Source of the DNA: CAZGWJ01 sp964529445
GTDB taxonomy: Bacteria; Oederibacteriota; Muellerivitia; Muellerivitales; Muellerivitaceae
DNA: 22,262 nt
Assembly: GCA_964529445.1 (NCBI GenBank)
Contig: CAZGWJ010000041.1
Coordinates: forward strand, 1 to 22,262
Direction of reading: 5' to 3'
Below, piece after piece: positions 15,218 through 22,262 of this stretch. Below the pieces are notes generated by a model. It was given only the letters and a program-made list of their open reading frames with translations, had not been told where the DNA came from and did not search any database. The translations under genes and the position numbers were made by a program. Within the stretch, counting starts at the first letter, position 1, and every line of letters begins with the position of its first letter.

Positions 15218-17191
15218 ATGCCAAGCATGAGGCGTCGAAGGGTTCTTGAAAGGGCGTCGCACCTTTTAGCGGGACTGGCCTTGCTGGCCTTGTTCCCGGC
15301 CTGCACGCGGTCGATCGGCGTCCCGCCGGTCACGCCGAGCGCCCCGGCGACATTCACGCCGACCGGTTTCGCGCCGTCGTTGACGGCGACGCCGACGGGG
15401 ACTTGGAATCCGCCGACTCCCAGTCCGACAGTGACTTCCACATGGACTTTCGCCCACACCGTCACCTTCACGGGGTCCTCGACCCCGACAATCCCCCTGT
15501 CGACTTCGACCCCTACCAATACCCCCACCTCCACTCCGACAGGGACTCCGTCGCATACACCGACCCGGACGGGCACGGTAACCTCCACGCCTACCGCCCC
15601 CTGTGGCGTGACGTGCTCCGTGACGCCGACCTCAGGGACCTGCGTGCCCTTCGCACTGGTCAAATCCGTGGCCGGATCCCTCCCCCTGATGGTCCCGGGG
15701 GCCAACTTCAACATCAATGTCCAGATCTGCAACAACGGTTCGATCGTCGGGGCGGTGACCGTGAGGGATGCCGTCTCGAACTACGCGGACGTCCGGTTCC
15801 TCGGCTGGGGGTATGGGGGCGTCCTATCCAACAACATCGTGGACAACAACTACCATGTCGAGGGCGGCATCACCTACGTCCAGATCGGGTCCATGAGCAT
15901 GTCGATCCCGGCGACGATCGCCATCTACGACATCCCGGCGGGTGGTTGCGTGACCATCCAGTATCACTTGCAGTTGCAGTCCCAGACCCCGTGCCAGGTC
16001 ATGACGGACTACGTCGTGATCGACGCCGCCGGGCCCTGCTCGGGCGTGACCAGCAACACCGTCACGATCACGCAATCCTGTGTCACGCCGACGATCACGC
16101 AGTCCCCGACGCCCACGGGGACCTGGTATGCGGCCACGCCGACGCGGACACCGACCCGTACGGCGTCCCCATCCCCGACGCCTCCCCCTTCCACGATCAC
16201 GGCCACCTGGACGAACACGAGGACCTTCACCCGGACCCGGACGCCGACGATCACGCAGTCCCCGACGCCCACGGGGACCTGGTACACGGCCACGCCGACG
16301 CGCACGCCGACGTTCCCGGTCTATACGCCTGTCTACACCTATACGGTGGTTGCCACATGCATCATCGAGGTGGAACCCAACGGCGGGTGGGGTGAATTCA
16401 ATGACATTGGGCCCTTGACGGCGGGAACATACTGCATCACCGGCAAGGCGGAACCCGCGAGTTTCGGCACGACGACCGATCGGTTCCGTCTCCACTTCGG
16501 TTGCGGGGCCGAATACCAGGTCACCATGGATTTCGACGGTTATTCCGACGGGGTCCATCTTCCGTCGGCGCTTTTCCAGATGTTCTCGAGTTACAGCGGC
16601 TATCCCTTGGGGACTTCGATGGGGCTCGGAACCCTTCATGAAGGCCCCTACGTGTTTTACGCTCCCAGTGGTAATGATGCCGAACTGGAGATCATGTGGT
16701 GGAACGACGCGATATTCGATTACCGGATCATCCTGCAAGTGACGGAAGCCCCCATGATCTGCACGGGGCTCACAGCCGCGGTGACCGTGCTGGAAACGAC
16801 GGACGACAACGACGGGTTCGACCCATATGCCCAGCCGTTGGGCCTCCTGACGACCTTGCCCATCGCCTTCCAGGGGACACTTCTTGACAGTCTCTACGGG
16901 ACGGATACCTACGACTTCATTTCGTTCCAGGTGCCGTCAAACGGTGATTACCGTTTTACACTGGACTGTTTCAACTCGGCGTTCGCGGACACGGACACCA
17001 TCGTCACGATGACCGTTAGCGACGCGGTCACGGTTCATCATTCGACCGATCCGGGTGAGTATCCTTTTCTGGACTCGGATGCGGTGACTCTGTCACTCTC
17101 GGCCGGGATAACCTATTACGTCATGGCGCAGAACTACTCCTATAATCTGCCGCAGGACAAATGCTACCGGGTGCTGATCGATAAGCCCTGA
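15218..17191 (+). CDS. Thr/Pro-repeat lipoprotein with DUF11-like and PPC-like domains
   Basis: 657 residues. A basic start (MRRRR) and a hydrophobic stretch end in FPAC (Cys 29), an imperfect lipobox, so it is probably a lipoprotein, or else has a normal signal peptide. Order: Thr/Pro-rich linker (~35-127), a globular DUF11-like adhesion-type domain (~140-290, with ALVKSVAG and VQICNNGSIVGAVTV), a second Thr/Pro linker (~290-375), then two PPC-like beta domains (~385-510, beginning EVEPNGG, and ~520-657). Inferred role: a cell-surface protein with rigid stalks separating adhesive domains. GGGGGA lies ~10 nt before ATG 15218; ATG 15227 is an alternative. The second linker contains an internal DNA repeat (16085-16302). 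The gene is bracketed by the two copies of the 54-bp direct repeat. Confidence 0.82.
   Translation: MPSMRRRRVLERASHLLAGLALLALFPACTRSIGVPPVTPSAPATFTPTGFAPSLTATPTGTWNPPTPSPTVTSTWTFAHTVTFTGSSTPTIPLSTSTPTNTPTSTPTGTPSHTPTRTGTVTSTPTAPCGVTCSVTPTSGTCVPFALVKSVAGSLPLMVPGANFNINVQICNNGSIVGAVTVRDAVSNYADVRFLGWGYGGVLSNNIVDNNYHVEGGITYVQIGSMSMSIPATIAIYDIPAGGCVTIQYHLQLQSQTPCQVMTDYVVIDAAGPCSGVTSNTVTITQSCVTPTITQSPTPTGTWYAATPTRTPTRTASPSPTPPPSTITATWTNTRTFTRTRTPTITQSPTPTGTWYTATPTRTPTFPVYTPVYTYTVVATCIIEVEPNGGWGEFNDIGPLTAGTYCITGKAEPASFGTTTDRFRLHFGCGAEYQVTMDFDGYSDGVHLPSALFQMFSSYSGYPLGTSMGLGTLHEGPYVFYAPSGNDAELEIMWWNDAIFDYRIILQVTEAPMICTGLTAAVTVLETTDDNDGFDPYAQPLGLLTTLPIAFQGTLLDSLYGTDTYDFISFQVPSNGDYRFTLDCFNSAFADTDTIVTMTVSDAVTVHHSTDPGEYPFLDSDAVTLSLSAGITYYVMAQNYSYNLPQDKCYRVLIDKP
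16085..16302 (+). repeat. Internal 62-bp direct repeat in the second Thr/Pro linker
   Basis: 16085-16146 and 16241-16302 match at 60 of 62 positions, 156 bp apart, in the same reading frame. Both encode TPTITQSPTPTGTWY followed by xATPTRT. The near identity shows a recent in-frame duplication of linker DNA, the usual way such stalks change length. Confidence 0.85.
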
Positions 17192-17238
17192 CGGAATGAC
17201 CGGGAGTGAGAAAAGGGATCGGGTCCGAATATTGGGTG

Positions 17239-17292
17239 TGGTCTCCCGGGTTCCCGATATGCGGCTATCATTACGAGGGATATCGTTGGCCT
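17239..17292 (+). repeat. 54-bp direct repeat, copy B
   Basis: Partner of the repeat at 15018-15071, in the same orientation (47 of 54 positions identical). It lies 14 bp before the -35 element of the toxin-antitoxin promoter and 48 bp after the lipoprotein stop. Confidence 0.75.
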
Positions 17293-17305
17293 GAGATGAA
17301 GGGTG

Positions 17306-17334
17306 TTGACCTGGCAATAAACAGTTAATAATAT
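17306..17334 (+). promoter_or_regulatory. Sigma-70-type promoter of the toxin-antitoxin module
   Basis: TTGACC (17306-17311) and TAATAT (17329-17334) are separated by 17 bp, in an AT-rich patch within GC-rich DNA. Transcription should start near 17341, about 28 nt before the TTG start of the antitoxin. Confidence 0.75.
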
Positions 17335-17343
17335 GTTAATAAC
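17324..17343. promoter_or_regulatory. Candidate autoregulatory operator over the -10 element
   Basis: GTTAATAA occurs at 17324-17331 and 17335-17342, an 11-bp period that is about one helical turn, and the whole site is a partial palindrome. It overlaps the -10 element. Ribbon-helix-helix antitoxins usually repress their own promoter through such repeated half-sites, so this is the likely binding site. Confidence 0.55.
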
Positions 17344-17368
17344 TTTAACTTTATCGCTGAGGTGTTCA

Positions 17369-17614
17369 TTGAAACGCTCTCGCATCACCAGCATCTCCCT
17401 CCCGCCGGAGTTGGTTCGATACACCGACGAGCTTGCCAGGGCGGAACATAAGAGCCGCAGTGAGATCGTCCGGGAGGCCATGGAATCCTACCGGACCGCC
17501 CGGGAGTGGGTGGAACTCCAGGCGTTCGGGGTTGAACGGGCCCGGAAGATGGGCGTGCGCGACGAGACGGACGTCGAACGGATCATCCACGACTACCGCA
17601 GGAAACGGGAATGA
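17369..17614 (+). CDS. Ribbon-helix-helix antitoxin (CopG-type)
   Basis: 81 residues. Residues ~3-50 fit a ribbon-helix-helix fold: a strand with RITSISLPPELV, helix RYTDELARAEH, then SRSEIVREAMESY. The C-terminal ~30 charged residues would bind the toxin. TTG 17369 was chosen because GAGGTG lies 4 nt upstream and the protein then begins just before the DNA-binding strand; the frame is open back to an ATG at 17333, but that overlaps the promoter. The stop overlaps the toxin ATG (ATGA), typical of toxin-antitoxin pairs. Likely regulation is self-repression at 17324-17343. Confidence 0.88.
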   Translation: MKRSRITSISLPPELVRYTDELARAEHKSRSEIVREAMESYRTAREWVELQAFGVERARKMGVRDETDVERIIHDYRRKRE

Positions 17615-18021
17615 CCCTGCGGGTCACGGTGGACACCAACATCCTCGTGTCCCACTTCCTCGTCCCGGGCGGGAACCCCTCCAAGGTCTTGGAATTGGCA
17701 CGCCAAGGCCGGATGACCCTCGTTCTTTCGGATCCCATCCTGGATGAGATGGAAGGCGTTCTCGAGGAGAAGCTGAAGTGGCCGCCGGAACAGGTCCGGC
17801 GGGCCAGGCACTCCGTGGAGGACATCATTGAGATCGTGCGCCCCCATCACTCGGTCAGCGTCGTGAGGGAGGACGAGGCGGATAACCGGATCCTGGAATG
17901 CGCCCTGTCCGGAAGGGCCGAAGTGTTGGTCCCGGGAGACCGCCACCTCCTGTCGCTGAAGAAGCATAGAGGGGTGCGTATCATGAATCCGCGGGATTTC
18001 CTGGAAAACTACCTGGATTGA
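17611..18021 (+). CDS. PIN-domain toxin (putative ribonuclease)
   Basis: 136 residues, one full PIN domain of the COG1569-type toxin family. The acidic metal-binding residues are D8 in VDTNILV, an acidic residue near E46 in SDPILDEMEG, D91 in DEADNRILECA and D110 in VPGDRHLL, so the active site looks intact. PIN toxins cut RNA and are neutralised by the partner antitoxin, which is encoded directly upstream with a 4-nt overlap. The ending GVRIMNPRDFLENYL is typical of the family. The substrate RNA cannot be told from sequence. Confidence 0.9.
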   Translation: MTLRVTVDTNILVSHFLVPGGNPSKVLELARQGRMTLVLSDPILDEMEGVLEEKLKWPPEQVRRARHSVEDIIEIVRPHHSVSVVREDEADNRILECALSGRAEVLVPGDRHLLSLKKHRGVRIMNPRDFLENYLD

Positions 18022-18059
18022 CCCCCGCCCTCCGCTCCTGACGACTCGCAGCCGCGGGA

Positions 18060-20420
18060 TCAGGCGCCTTGGATCGTGTAACGCACCTTCGCGGGAAGGC
18101 TTCCGGCCCTCAGCTTCCAGAAATGGCCCTGATGGTCCAGGATGATGCGGTATAACTTCCCGGCCTCACCCCTCACCCTGGCCCTCTCCCGCAGGGGGAG
18201 AGGGGAAGAAGGGAAATAAATCAAACCCTCGGCCCTCGTTCCCGCCCCGTATACGTGCAATTCCACCTTGGACCAGTCCATCATCGCCGTCGATTGCGCC
18301 AGCTCCAACTGCGGGATGACCGCGTTGTCGCGCACCAGCACGATGCAGGGGATCCTTCCCGCCCGGATCTTGTGCCATGTCGCGCCCTCGTAGACCGTCC
18401 CGGTCTGGTAATCGGTCCAGATGCCCGGCGGTAGGTAAACGTCCCTTTCCCTCGCGTCCTCCATCAGGGGGGCCACCAGCAGGTCCCGTCCGAAGAAGTA
18501 CTCGTCCTCGATGGCCCAGGAATTCCGGTCTTCCGGATGTTCGAAGAAGAGGGGGCGGAGCATGGGGTGACCCCGCTCGGAGCTGTCTTTCGCCTGTGCG
18601 AGCACGTAGGGCATCAGTTTGTATTTCATCTCCGCCGAGAGGCGGAACTCGTCCATGAAGGCCCTGTCATAGGTCCAGGGTTCCTTCTCGCCCGCCCCGT
18701 GGCATCTGGAGTGGGAAGTGAGCATCCCGAAGGGCATCCATCTGCGGTACAGATCGCGGGGAGTCTTCTTCACGAATCCCCCGATGTCGTGGCTCCAGAA
18801 GGAGAAGCCGGAGAGACCCAGGGAAAGCCCGCCCCTCAGGGTGGCCGCCATGGCGCTGTCGGTGACCTCCGCGTCGCCGCCCCAATGGATGGGATAGCGT
18901 TGGCTGCCCGCCCAGGCGCTTCGCGCCCAGATGATGTTCCCGCCGGTCACCTCTCTCGTGACGTCGGCGGCGGCCTTGTTGTAGCGCAGGGGATAGTAGT
19001 TGTGCTCGTAGAAGCCCGTGCGGCCCGAGGCGAAGATCCCGTGCAGGGGCGTGGCCTCGCCGAAATCCACCTTGATGGCTCCTACGCCCAGCCGGAGGAG
19101 CCCCGCCAGCTTCTTCTGGTACCACTTCACGGTCTTCGGGTTCGAGAAGTCGAGGACGGCGTCCTCGGTGGGAAGCCCTCCCTTGGCGTCCTTCACCACC
19201 AGCCCCTGGTCCACCATCTCGCGGAAGAGGGAATTGTTCGGGTTGAAATACGACAACTGCCAGAGGCTGATCTTGAAGCCCTGCTTCGCGAGGTCCTGGA
19301 TCATCCGGCGGGGGTTCTTGAAACGAGTCTTCGAGAACTCGTAGTTGCAGCGCCAGTCGGTCTCGAACCAGCCCGTGTCCAGGTGGATGACGTCGCAGGG
19401 GATGCGGTTGGCGCGCAGGCGCTTCGCCACGGCCCGGGTCTCGGGTTCGCTCTTGTAGGTGCAACGGCTCATCCAGAGGCCGAACGTCCAGGGGGGGGGC
19501 ATGGGGCTTTTTCCCGTGATCTCCGTGTAGGCCGAAACGACCTCTTTCGGGTCCCCCAGGAAGATGAAGAGGTCCAATTGGTCGTCGCCTGTGAAAAGGG
19601 TGGTGGCCCCGTCGCAGGAATGGCCGAAGTCGAAGGTGGCCGGGGCGGTCGAATGCAGGAACATGCCGTAACCGCGGCTGGAGAGGAAAAAGGGCACGGG
19701 TTTGTACATGCCGTCGGTCTGCACACCGTGGGCGTCGTAGGTCCAAAGCACGACCTTCTGGCCCCGCTTGTTCAACCGGGTGAACGACTCGCCGCAGCCG
19801 TAGATCCCCTCGTCCGGCGACAATGAGAAGGTGGCCGCGAAGCGGCGGGAACGGTCGGCGGTGTTGCGCATGAAACAGAAGGGGATGGGATCGGAGTTGC
19901 GCAGGCAGCGGTTGTCCGAGGTCTGGAGGGTGGAGGTGAGGAGTTTTCCTTCGGGGTCTCGCAGTTCGAAATGCCAGGGGTCGTGCCGGATGACCAGGGA
20001 ACCATAGGGGCTCTTGTAGGTGGTGGACTTCTTCGTCTTCACGACCTTCCAGGAACGGTCGACCTTGGGCGCGCCGGCCAGCATCAGGGTCTTCTCGGGG
20101 GCGGGCATCTCCTTCGTGGAGGATATCCTCAGCCGCAGGGTGCGGGGGCCATGGAAGGTGACCTCGAAGGGGTGGGAAGTCGTGCCCGAACCATATTCAG
20201 CAGGGAACTCGTAGGGCTCGGCGGGCCAGAAGGTCATCCCGACCTGGCCGAAAGCCGTGCGCACGGTGTAAAGGTGTCGCTTGAAGGACAAGGTGCCCCG
20301 GGCCCGGGCGGCGTCGAGCTTCTCCACCTTTTGGCCCATGAAGTAGGTGTGCTCCATGGCCATGAAGTCCCGGGAGACGTCCACGGGGTGGTTGAGGATG
20401 CGGTGCGGGTGGTCCTTCAA
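18060..20420 (-). CDS. GH31 family alpha-glycosidase (YicI/alpha-xylosidase-like)
   Basis: 786 residues, no signal peptide, so probably cytoplasmic. It has an N-terminal beta-sandwich, a catalytic barrel (~300-640) and C-terminal beta domains. The nucleophile is D452 in AIKVDFGEATP and the acid/base is D516 in HWGGDAEVTDSAM; both match retaining GH31 enzymes. The overall pattern is closest to YicI-type alpha-xylosidases, but alpha-glucosidase activity cannot be excluded. TTG 20420 was chosen because a perfect GGAGG lies 5 nt upstream (20426-20430); an earlier TTG at 20432 has none. Residues ~738-753 (SPLPLRERARVRGE) are encoded by an inserted palindromic repeat. The GH2 gene lies upstream on the same strand, so the two may act on one oligosaccharide. 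Confidence 0.92.
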   Translation of the reverse strand: MKDHPHRILNHPVDVSRDFMAMEHTYFMGQKVEKLDAARARGTLSFKRHLYTVRTAFGQVGMTFWPAEPYEFPAEYGSGTTSHPFEVTFHGPRTLRLRISSTKEMPAPEKTLMLAGAPKVDRSWKVVKTKKSTTYKSPYGSLVIRHDPWHFELRDPEGKLLTSTLQTSDNRCLRNSDPIPFCFMRNTADRSRRFAATFSLSPDEGIYGCGESFTRLNKRGQKVVLWTYDAHGVQTDGMYKPVPFFLSSRGYGMFLHSTAPATFDFGHSCDGATTLFTGDDQLDLFIFLGDPKEVVSAYTEITGKSPMPPPWTFGLWMSRCTYKSEPETRAVAKRLRANRIPCDVIHLDTGWFETDWRCNYEFSKTRFKNPRRMIQDLAKQGFKISLWQLSYFNPNNSLFREMVDQGLVVKDAKGGLPTEDAVLDFSNPKTVKWYQKKLAGLLRLGVGAIKVDFGEATPLHGIFASGRTGFYEHNYYPLRYNKAAADVTREVTGGNIIWARSAWAGSQRYPIHWGGDAEVTDSAMAATLRGGLSLGLSGFSFWSHDIGGFVKKTPRDLYRRWMPFGMLTSHSRCHGAGEKEPWTYDRAFMDEFRLSAEMKYKLMPYVLAQAKDSSERGHPMLRPLFFEHPEDRNSWAIEDEYFFGRDLLVAPLMEDARERDVYLPPGIWTDYQTGTVYEGATWHKIRAGRIPCIVLVRDNAVIPQLELAQSTAMMDWSKVELHVYGAGTRAEGLIYFPSSPLPLRERARVRGEAGKLYRIILDHQGHFWKLRAGSLPAKVRYTIQGA
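18163..18205. repeat. Palindromic repeat inserted in frame in the GH31 gene
   Basis: cctcacccctcaccctggcc is followed by a 9-bp perfect stem, CCCTCTCCC (18182-18190) and GGGAGAGGG (18196-18204), with a 5-base loop. This resembles a common type of extragenic palindromic element, yet here it is read through as SPLPLRERARVRGE near the end of GH31. Related arms occur at 14763-14831. Confidence 0.75.
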
Positions 20421-20425
20421 GGCGA

Positions 20426-20430
20426 CCTCC
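20426..20430 (-). promoter_or_regulatory. Ribosome binding site deciding the GH31 start
   Basis: Read on the minus strand, GGAGG is followed by TCGCC and then TTG (20420). The perfect anti-Shine-Dalgarno match and 5-nt spacing favour this TTG over the one at 20432. Confidence 0.7.
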
Positions 20431-20436
20431 AACGGA

Positions 20437-20465
20437 AATGAGGAATTATGAATTAGGAATGAGGA
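20437..20465. repeat. AT-rich direct repeat before GH31
   Basis: AATGAGGA occurs at 20437-20444 and 20458-20465 (21-bp period) around an AATTATGAATTAGG core. The patch is strikingly AT-rich compared with its surroundings and lies just upstream of the GH31 ribosome binding site. It looks like a short repeat insertion. Confidence 0.5.
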
Positions 20466-20542
20466 GTTGACCCCTCGAAACGACAGGTGATTCTACAACG
20501 GCCGAGGCTTGAAACCAATTCCACAGAAAGCGCAATTCAAAG

Positions 20543-20649
20543 CCAACACGAAGACGCGAAGTTGACAAGGAAAGCGATAAAGACAGTGTTTGGATCTGTA
20601 AATCACTAGAGATTCATATTCTTCGCCGTTCTTCGCGGCTTCGCGTTGG
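20543..20649. repeat. 107-bp element with 19-bp terminal inverted repeats
   Basis: 20543-20561 and the reverse complement of 20631-20649 match at 17 of 19 positions (CCAAC-CGAAG-CGCGAAG). The interior is AT-rich and non-coding. This is a REP-doublet or MITE-like arrangement between the GH2 stop and the GH31 start, and may separate or modulate their expression. Confidence 0.6.
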
Positions 20650-20657
20650 ATGTGTAT

Positions 20658-22262
20658 TCAGTTCTGGGGTTTCGTTGTCTTGAGGGTGACGGTGGCCACC
20701 TTCAATCCTTCGGACGCCGCGACCAGCGTGATCGAGCCCGGCTCGCCGGTGGCCTGGACGAGGACCTGACAGAGGCCGTTGAAGGCTTTGCGACGGGTTG
20801 CCTTGTCCGGTTCGTGGCTGGAAGGGTCGCCGTTGCCGACGCCTGCGATGCGGCCGGGTCCTGACACCTTGAAGATCACCTCGTTGTCGGCCTTGGGCGC
20901 GCGGCGCCCTTTCCCGTCCACGATCTCGACCGTGACGGGCGTCAAGTCCTCGCTATCCGCGATCAGCTTCGTCGTCCAGGGCTCCAGGCGCACGGCGGCG
21001 GGGGCGTCGGCGGTCTCGACCTTCGTTTCGGCCGCGAAGACGCCTTTCTTGTACGCCTTGGCGGTCAGGACGCCCGGCTCGTACCAGACCTTCCATTCCA
21101 GATGGCCGTTCTTCGGCGTTTCACGCCAACCGATGAGCTTGCCGTTGAGATGCAGCTCGACCTGGTCGTAGTTGGTGTGCACCCACACGTCCACCTGGGT
21201 GCCCTCGCGACCCGGCCAGTTCCAATGGGGGAAGAGGTGGAGGACGGGTTCGTTCCCCCACCAGGATTGGTAGTACCAGAAGTTGTCCTTGGGGAAACCG
21301 CACACGTCGAGCACACCGAAGTGCGAGTTGATGCAGGGCCATCCGTAGGGCGTGGGCTCGCCCTTGTAGTCGAAACCGGTCCAGAGGAAGGCGCCGGCCA
21401 TCCAGGGCCGCTCGGCGATGGGCCGCCAGGCGGCCTCGGCGGGGTGCGACCATTCGGCATGGTTCACGTCGTAGGCGCTGACATAACCCTTCTCTCGGTC
21501 GGTCTGGTAGATGCCTCGGGTCGAGACGGTGGAGGCCGTCTCGCTTCCGTAGCAGGGCTTCTTCGGGAACTTCTTCCGGAAGGGCTCGTATTGCACGAAG
21601 TTGTAGTTGAAGCCCTGCAGGTCGCAGACGTCCGAGATGCCCTGCCCCCAGCCGCCGTTCATGGCGGCCGTGACGGGGCGGGTGTCGTCGAGCGAGAGGA
21701 CGACCTTCTTCATCTTCGCGGCGATCCTCTTTCCCTCCGGGGTGCCTTGCTTGCCTTCCTCGTTGCAGATGGACCAGGCGATGATGGAAGGGTGATTCCG
21801 GTCGCGTTTCACCATGCAGGCGAGTTGGGCCAGGGTGTCGGGGTCGTCCTTGAGGCGCCGGTTCTCGTCGATGACCAGCATCCCCATCCGGTCGCAGGCG
21901 TCCAGCAGTTCCGGGGCCGGGGGATTGTGGGAACAGCGGTAGGCGTTGCACCCGAAGGCCTTCAGGCGCTCGACACGGTATTCGAAGAGCCGGTCGGGGA
22001 TGGCCACACCCACCCCGGCGTGGTCCTGGTGGTTGCAGGTGCCCTGCAGTTTCAGGGGTTTCCCGTTGAGGAAGAACCCGAGGTCCTTGTCGAAACGGAA
22101 GGAGCGGATGCCGAACGTCGTCTCGGTGCGGTCCGTCACCTTGCCGTTGGCGACCAATTGGCTCACGACCCGGTAAAGATGCGGGGCTTCGAGCGACCAG
22201 GGAAGCGGTTTGAGCACTCGTCCTCTCTGGACGAGCGTCTTCCGGCCGTTCCTCGGAAGGTT
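20658..22262 (-). CDS. GH2 family beta-galactosidase-like glycosidase (5' partial)
   Basis: The frame is open to the right window edge. The GTG at 22217 is internal, since in-frame upstream codons (ending KTLVQRGRVLKPLPWS) fit the family. Counting from that GTG, the acid/base is E153 in AWSICNEEG and the nucleophile E226 in YGSETAST, both in the expected context of GH2 enzymes. The earlier LQGTCNHQDHAGVG and RCSHNPP segments are also typical. The C-terminal ~220 residues are beta domains of the DUF4982 and Ig-like type seen in many GH2 beta-galactosidases. The N-terminal sugar-binding domain and any signal peptide lie outside the window. Likely activity is beta-galactosidase, with beta-glucuronidase or another GH2 specificity possible. 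GH31 follows downstream after 237 bp. Confidence 0.9.
   Translation of the reverse strand, partial: NLPRNGRKTLVQRGRVLKPLPWSLEAPHLYRVVSQLVANGKVTDRTETTFGIRSFRFDKDLGFFLNGKPLKLQGTCNHQDHAGVGVAIPDRLFEYRVERLKAFGCNAYRCSHNPPAPELLDACDRMGMLVIDENRRLKDDPDTLAQLACMVKRDRNHPSIIAWSICNEEGKQGTPEGKRIAAKMKKVVLSLDDTRPVTAAMNGGWGQGISDVCDLQGFNYNFVQYEPFRKKFPKKPCYGSETASTVSTRGIYQTDREKGYVSAYDVNHAEWSHPAEAAWRPIAERPWMAGAFLWTGFDYKGEPTPYGWPCINSHFGVLDVCGFPKDNFWYYQSWWGNEPVLHLFPHWNWPGREGTQVDVWVHTNYDQVELHLNGKLIGWRETPKNGHLEWKVWYEPGVLTAKAYKKGVFAAETKVETADAPAAVRLEPWTTKLIADSEDLTPVTVEIVDGKGRRAPKADNEVIFKVSGPGRIAGVGNGDPSSHEPDKATRRKAFNGLCQVLVQATGEPGSITLVAASEGLKVATVTLKTTKPQN

Overview
This is a GC-rich bacterial window, probably from an uncultured lineage. 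The evidence is surface proteins built on long Thr-Pro-rich stretches (one ending in a FlgD/Por-tail-like domain), a dense cluster of PAS-type histidine kinases, and palindromic repeats between genes. Surface proteins of this kind are common in poorly cultured candidate phyla. I cannot assign a phylum, because no rRNA or marker gene is present.

Layout. (1) 1-1341: the 3' part of a Thr/Pro-repeat surface protein, closed by a good intrinsic terminator. (2) 1380-8388, minus strand: a compact four-gene signalling operon. In transcription order it encodes a membrane sensor kinase with five PAS domains, a paralogous soluble kinase with two PAS domains, an Rcp1-like single-domain receiver, and a receiver-kinase fusion. 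All junctions overlap or nearly overlap. (3) 8873-11660, plus strand, divergent: an excellent sigma-54 promoter, a membrane kinase, a stand-alone receiver and a small exported protein. (4) 12018-14583, plus strand: two tandem LuxR/NarL-type regulators whose receiver domains have lost the acidic pair and the conserved lysine, an unknown protein with a possible CheX-like fold, and a small Cys/His protein. (5) 14584-17191: a non-coding stretch rich in hairpins, then a Thr/Pro-repeat lipoprotein with DUF11-like and PPC-like domains. (6) 17306-18021: a ribbon-helix-helix/PIN toxin-antitoxin module with a clear promoter and a candidate operator. (7) 18060-22262, minus strand: a GH31 glycosidase and, upstream, a GH2 beta-galactosidase-like enzyme cut by the window edge.

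How the genes may work together. Between 1.4 and 13.6 kb there are four kinases and five receiver domains. The three receivers that keep all phosphorylation residues have no DNA-binding output: two are single-domain and one is fused to a kinase. The two proteins with DNA-binding domains have receivers that look unable to be phosphorylated normally. Signalling here therefore probably runs through protein-protein contacts or phosphorelays, with the LuxR-type pair acting independently of phosphorylation. The two glycosidases suggest breakdown of plant-type or other complex oligosaccharides.

The most unusual items are the tandem atypical LuxR-type pair, the sigma-54 promoter that redefines a kinase start, a 54-bp direct repeat standing upstream of both the lipoprotein gene and the toxin-antitoxin promoter, and a palindromic repeat inserted in frame in the GH31 gene.
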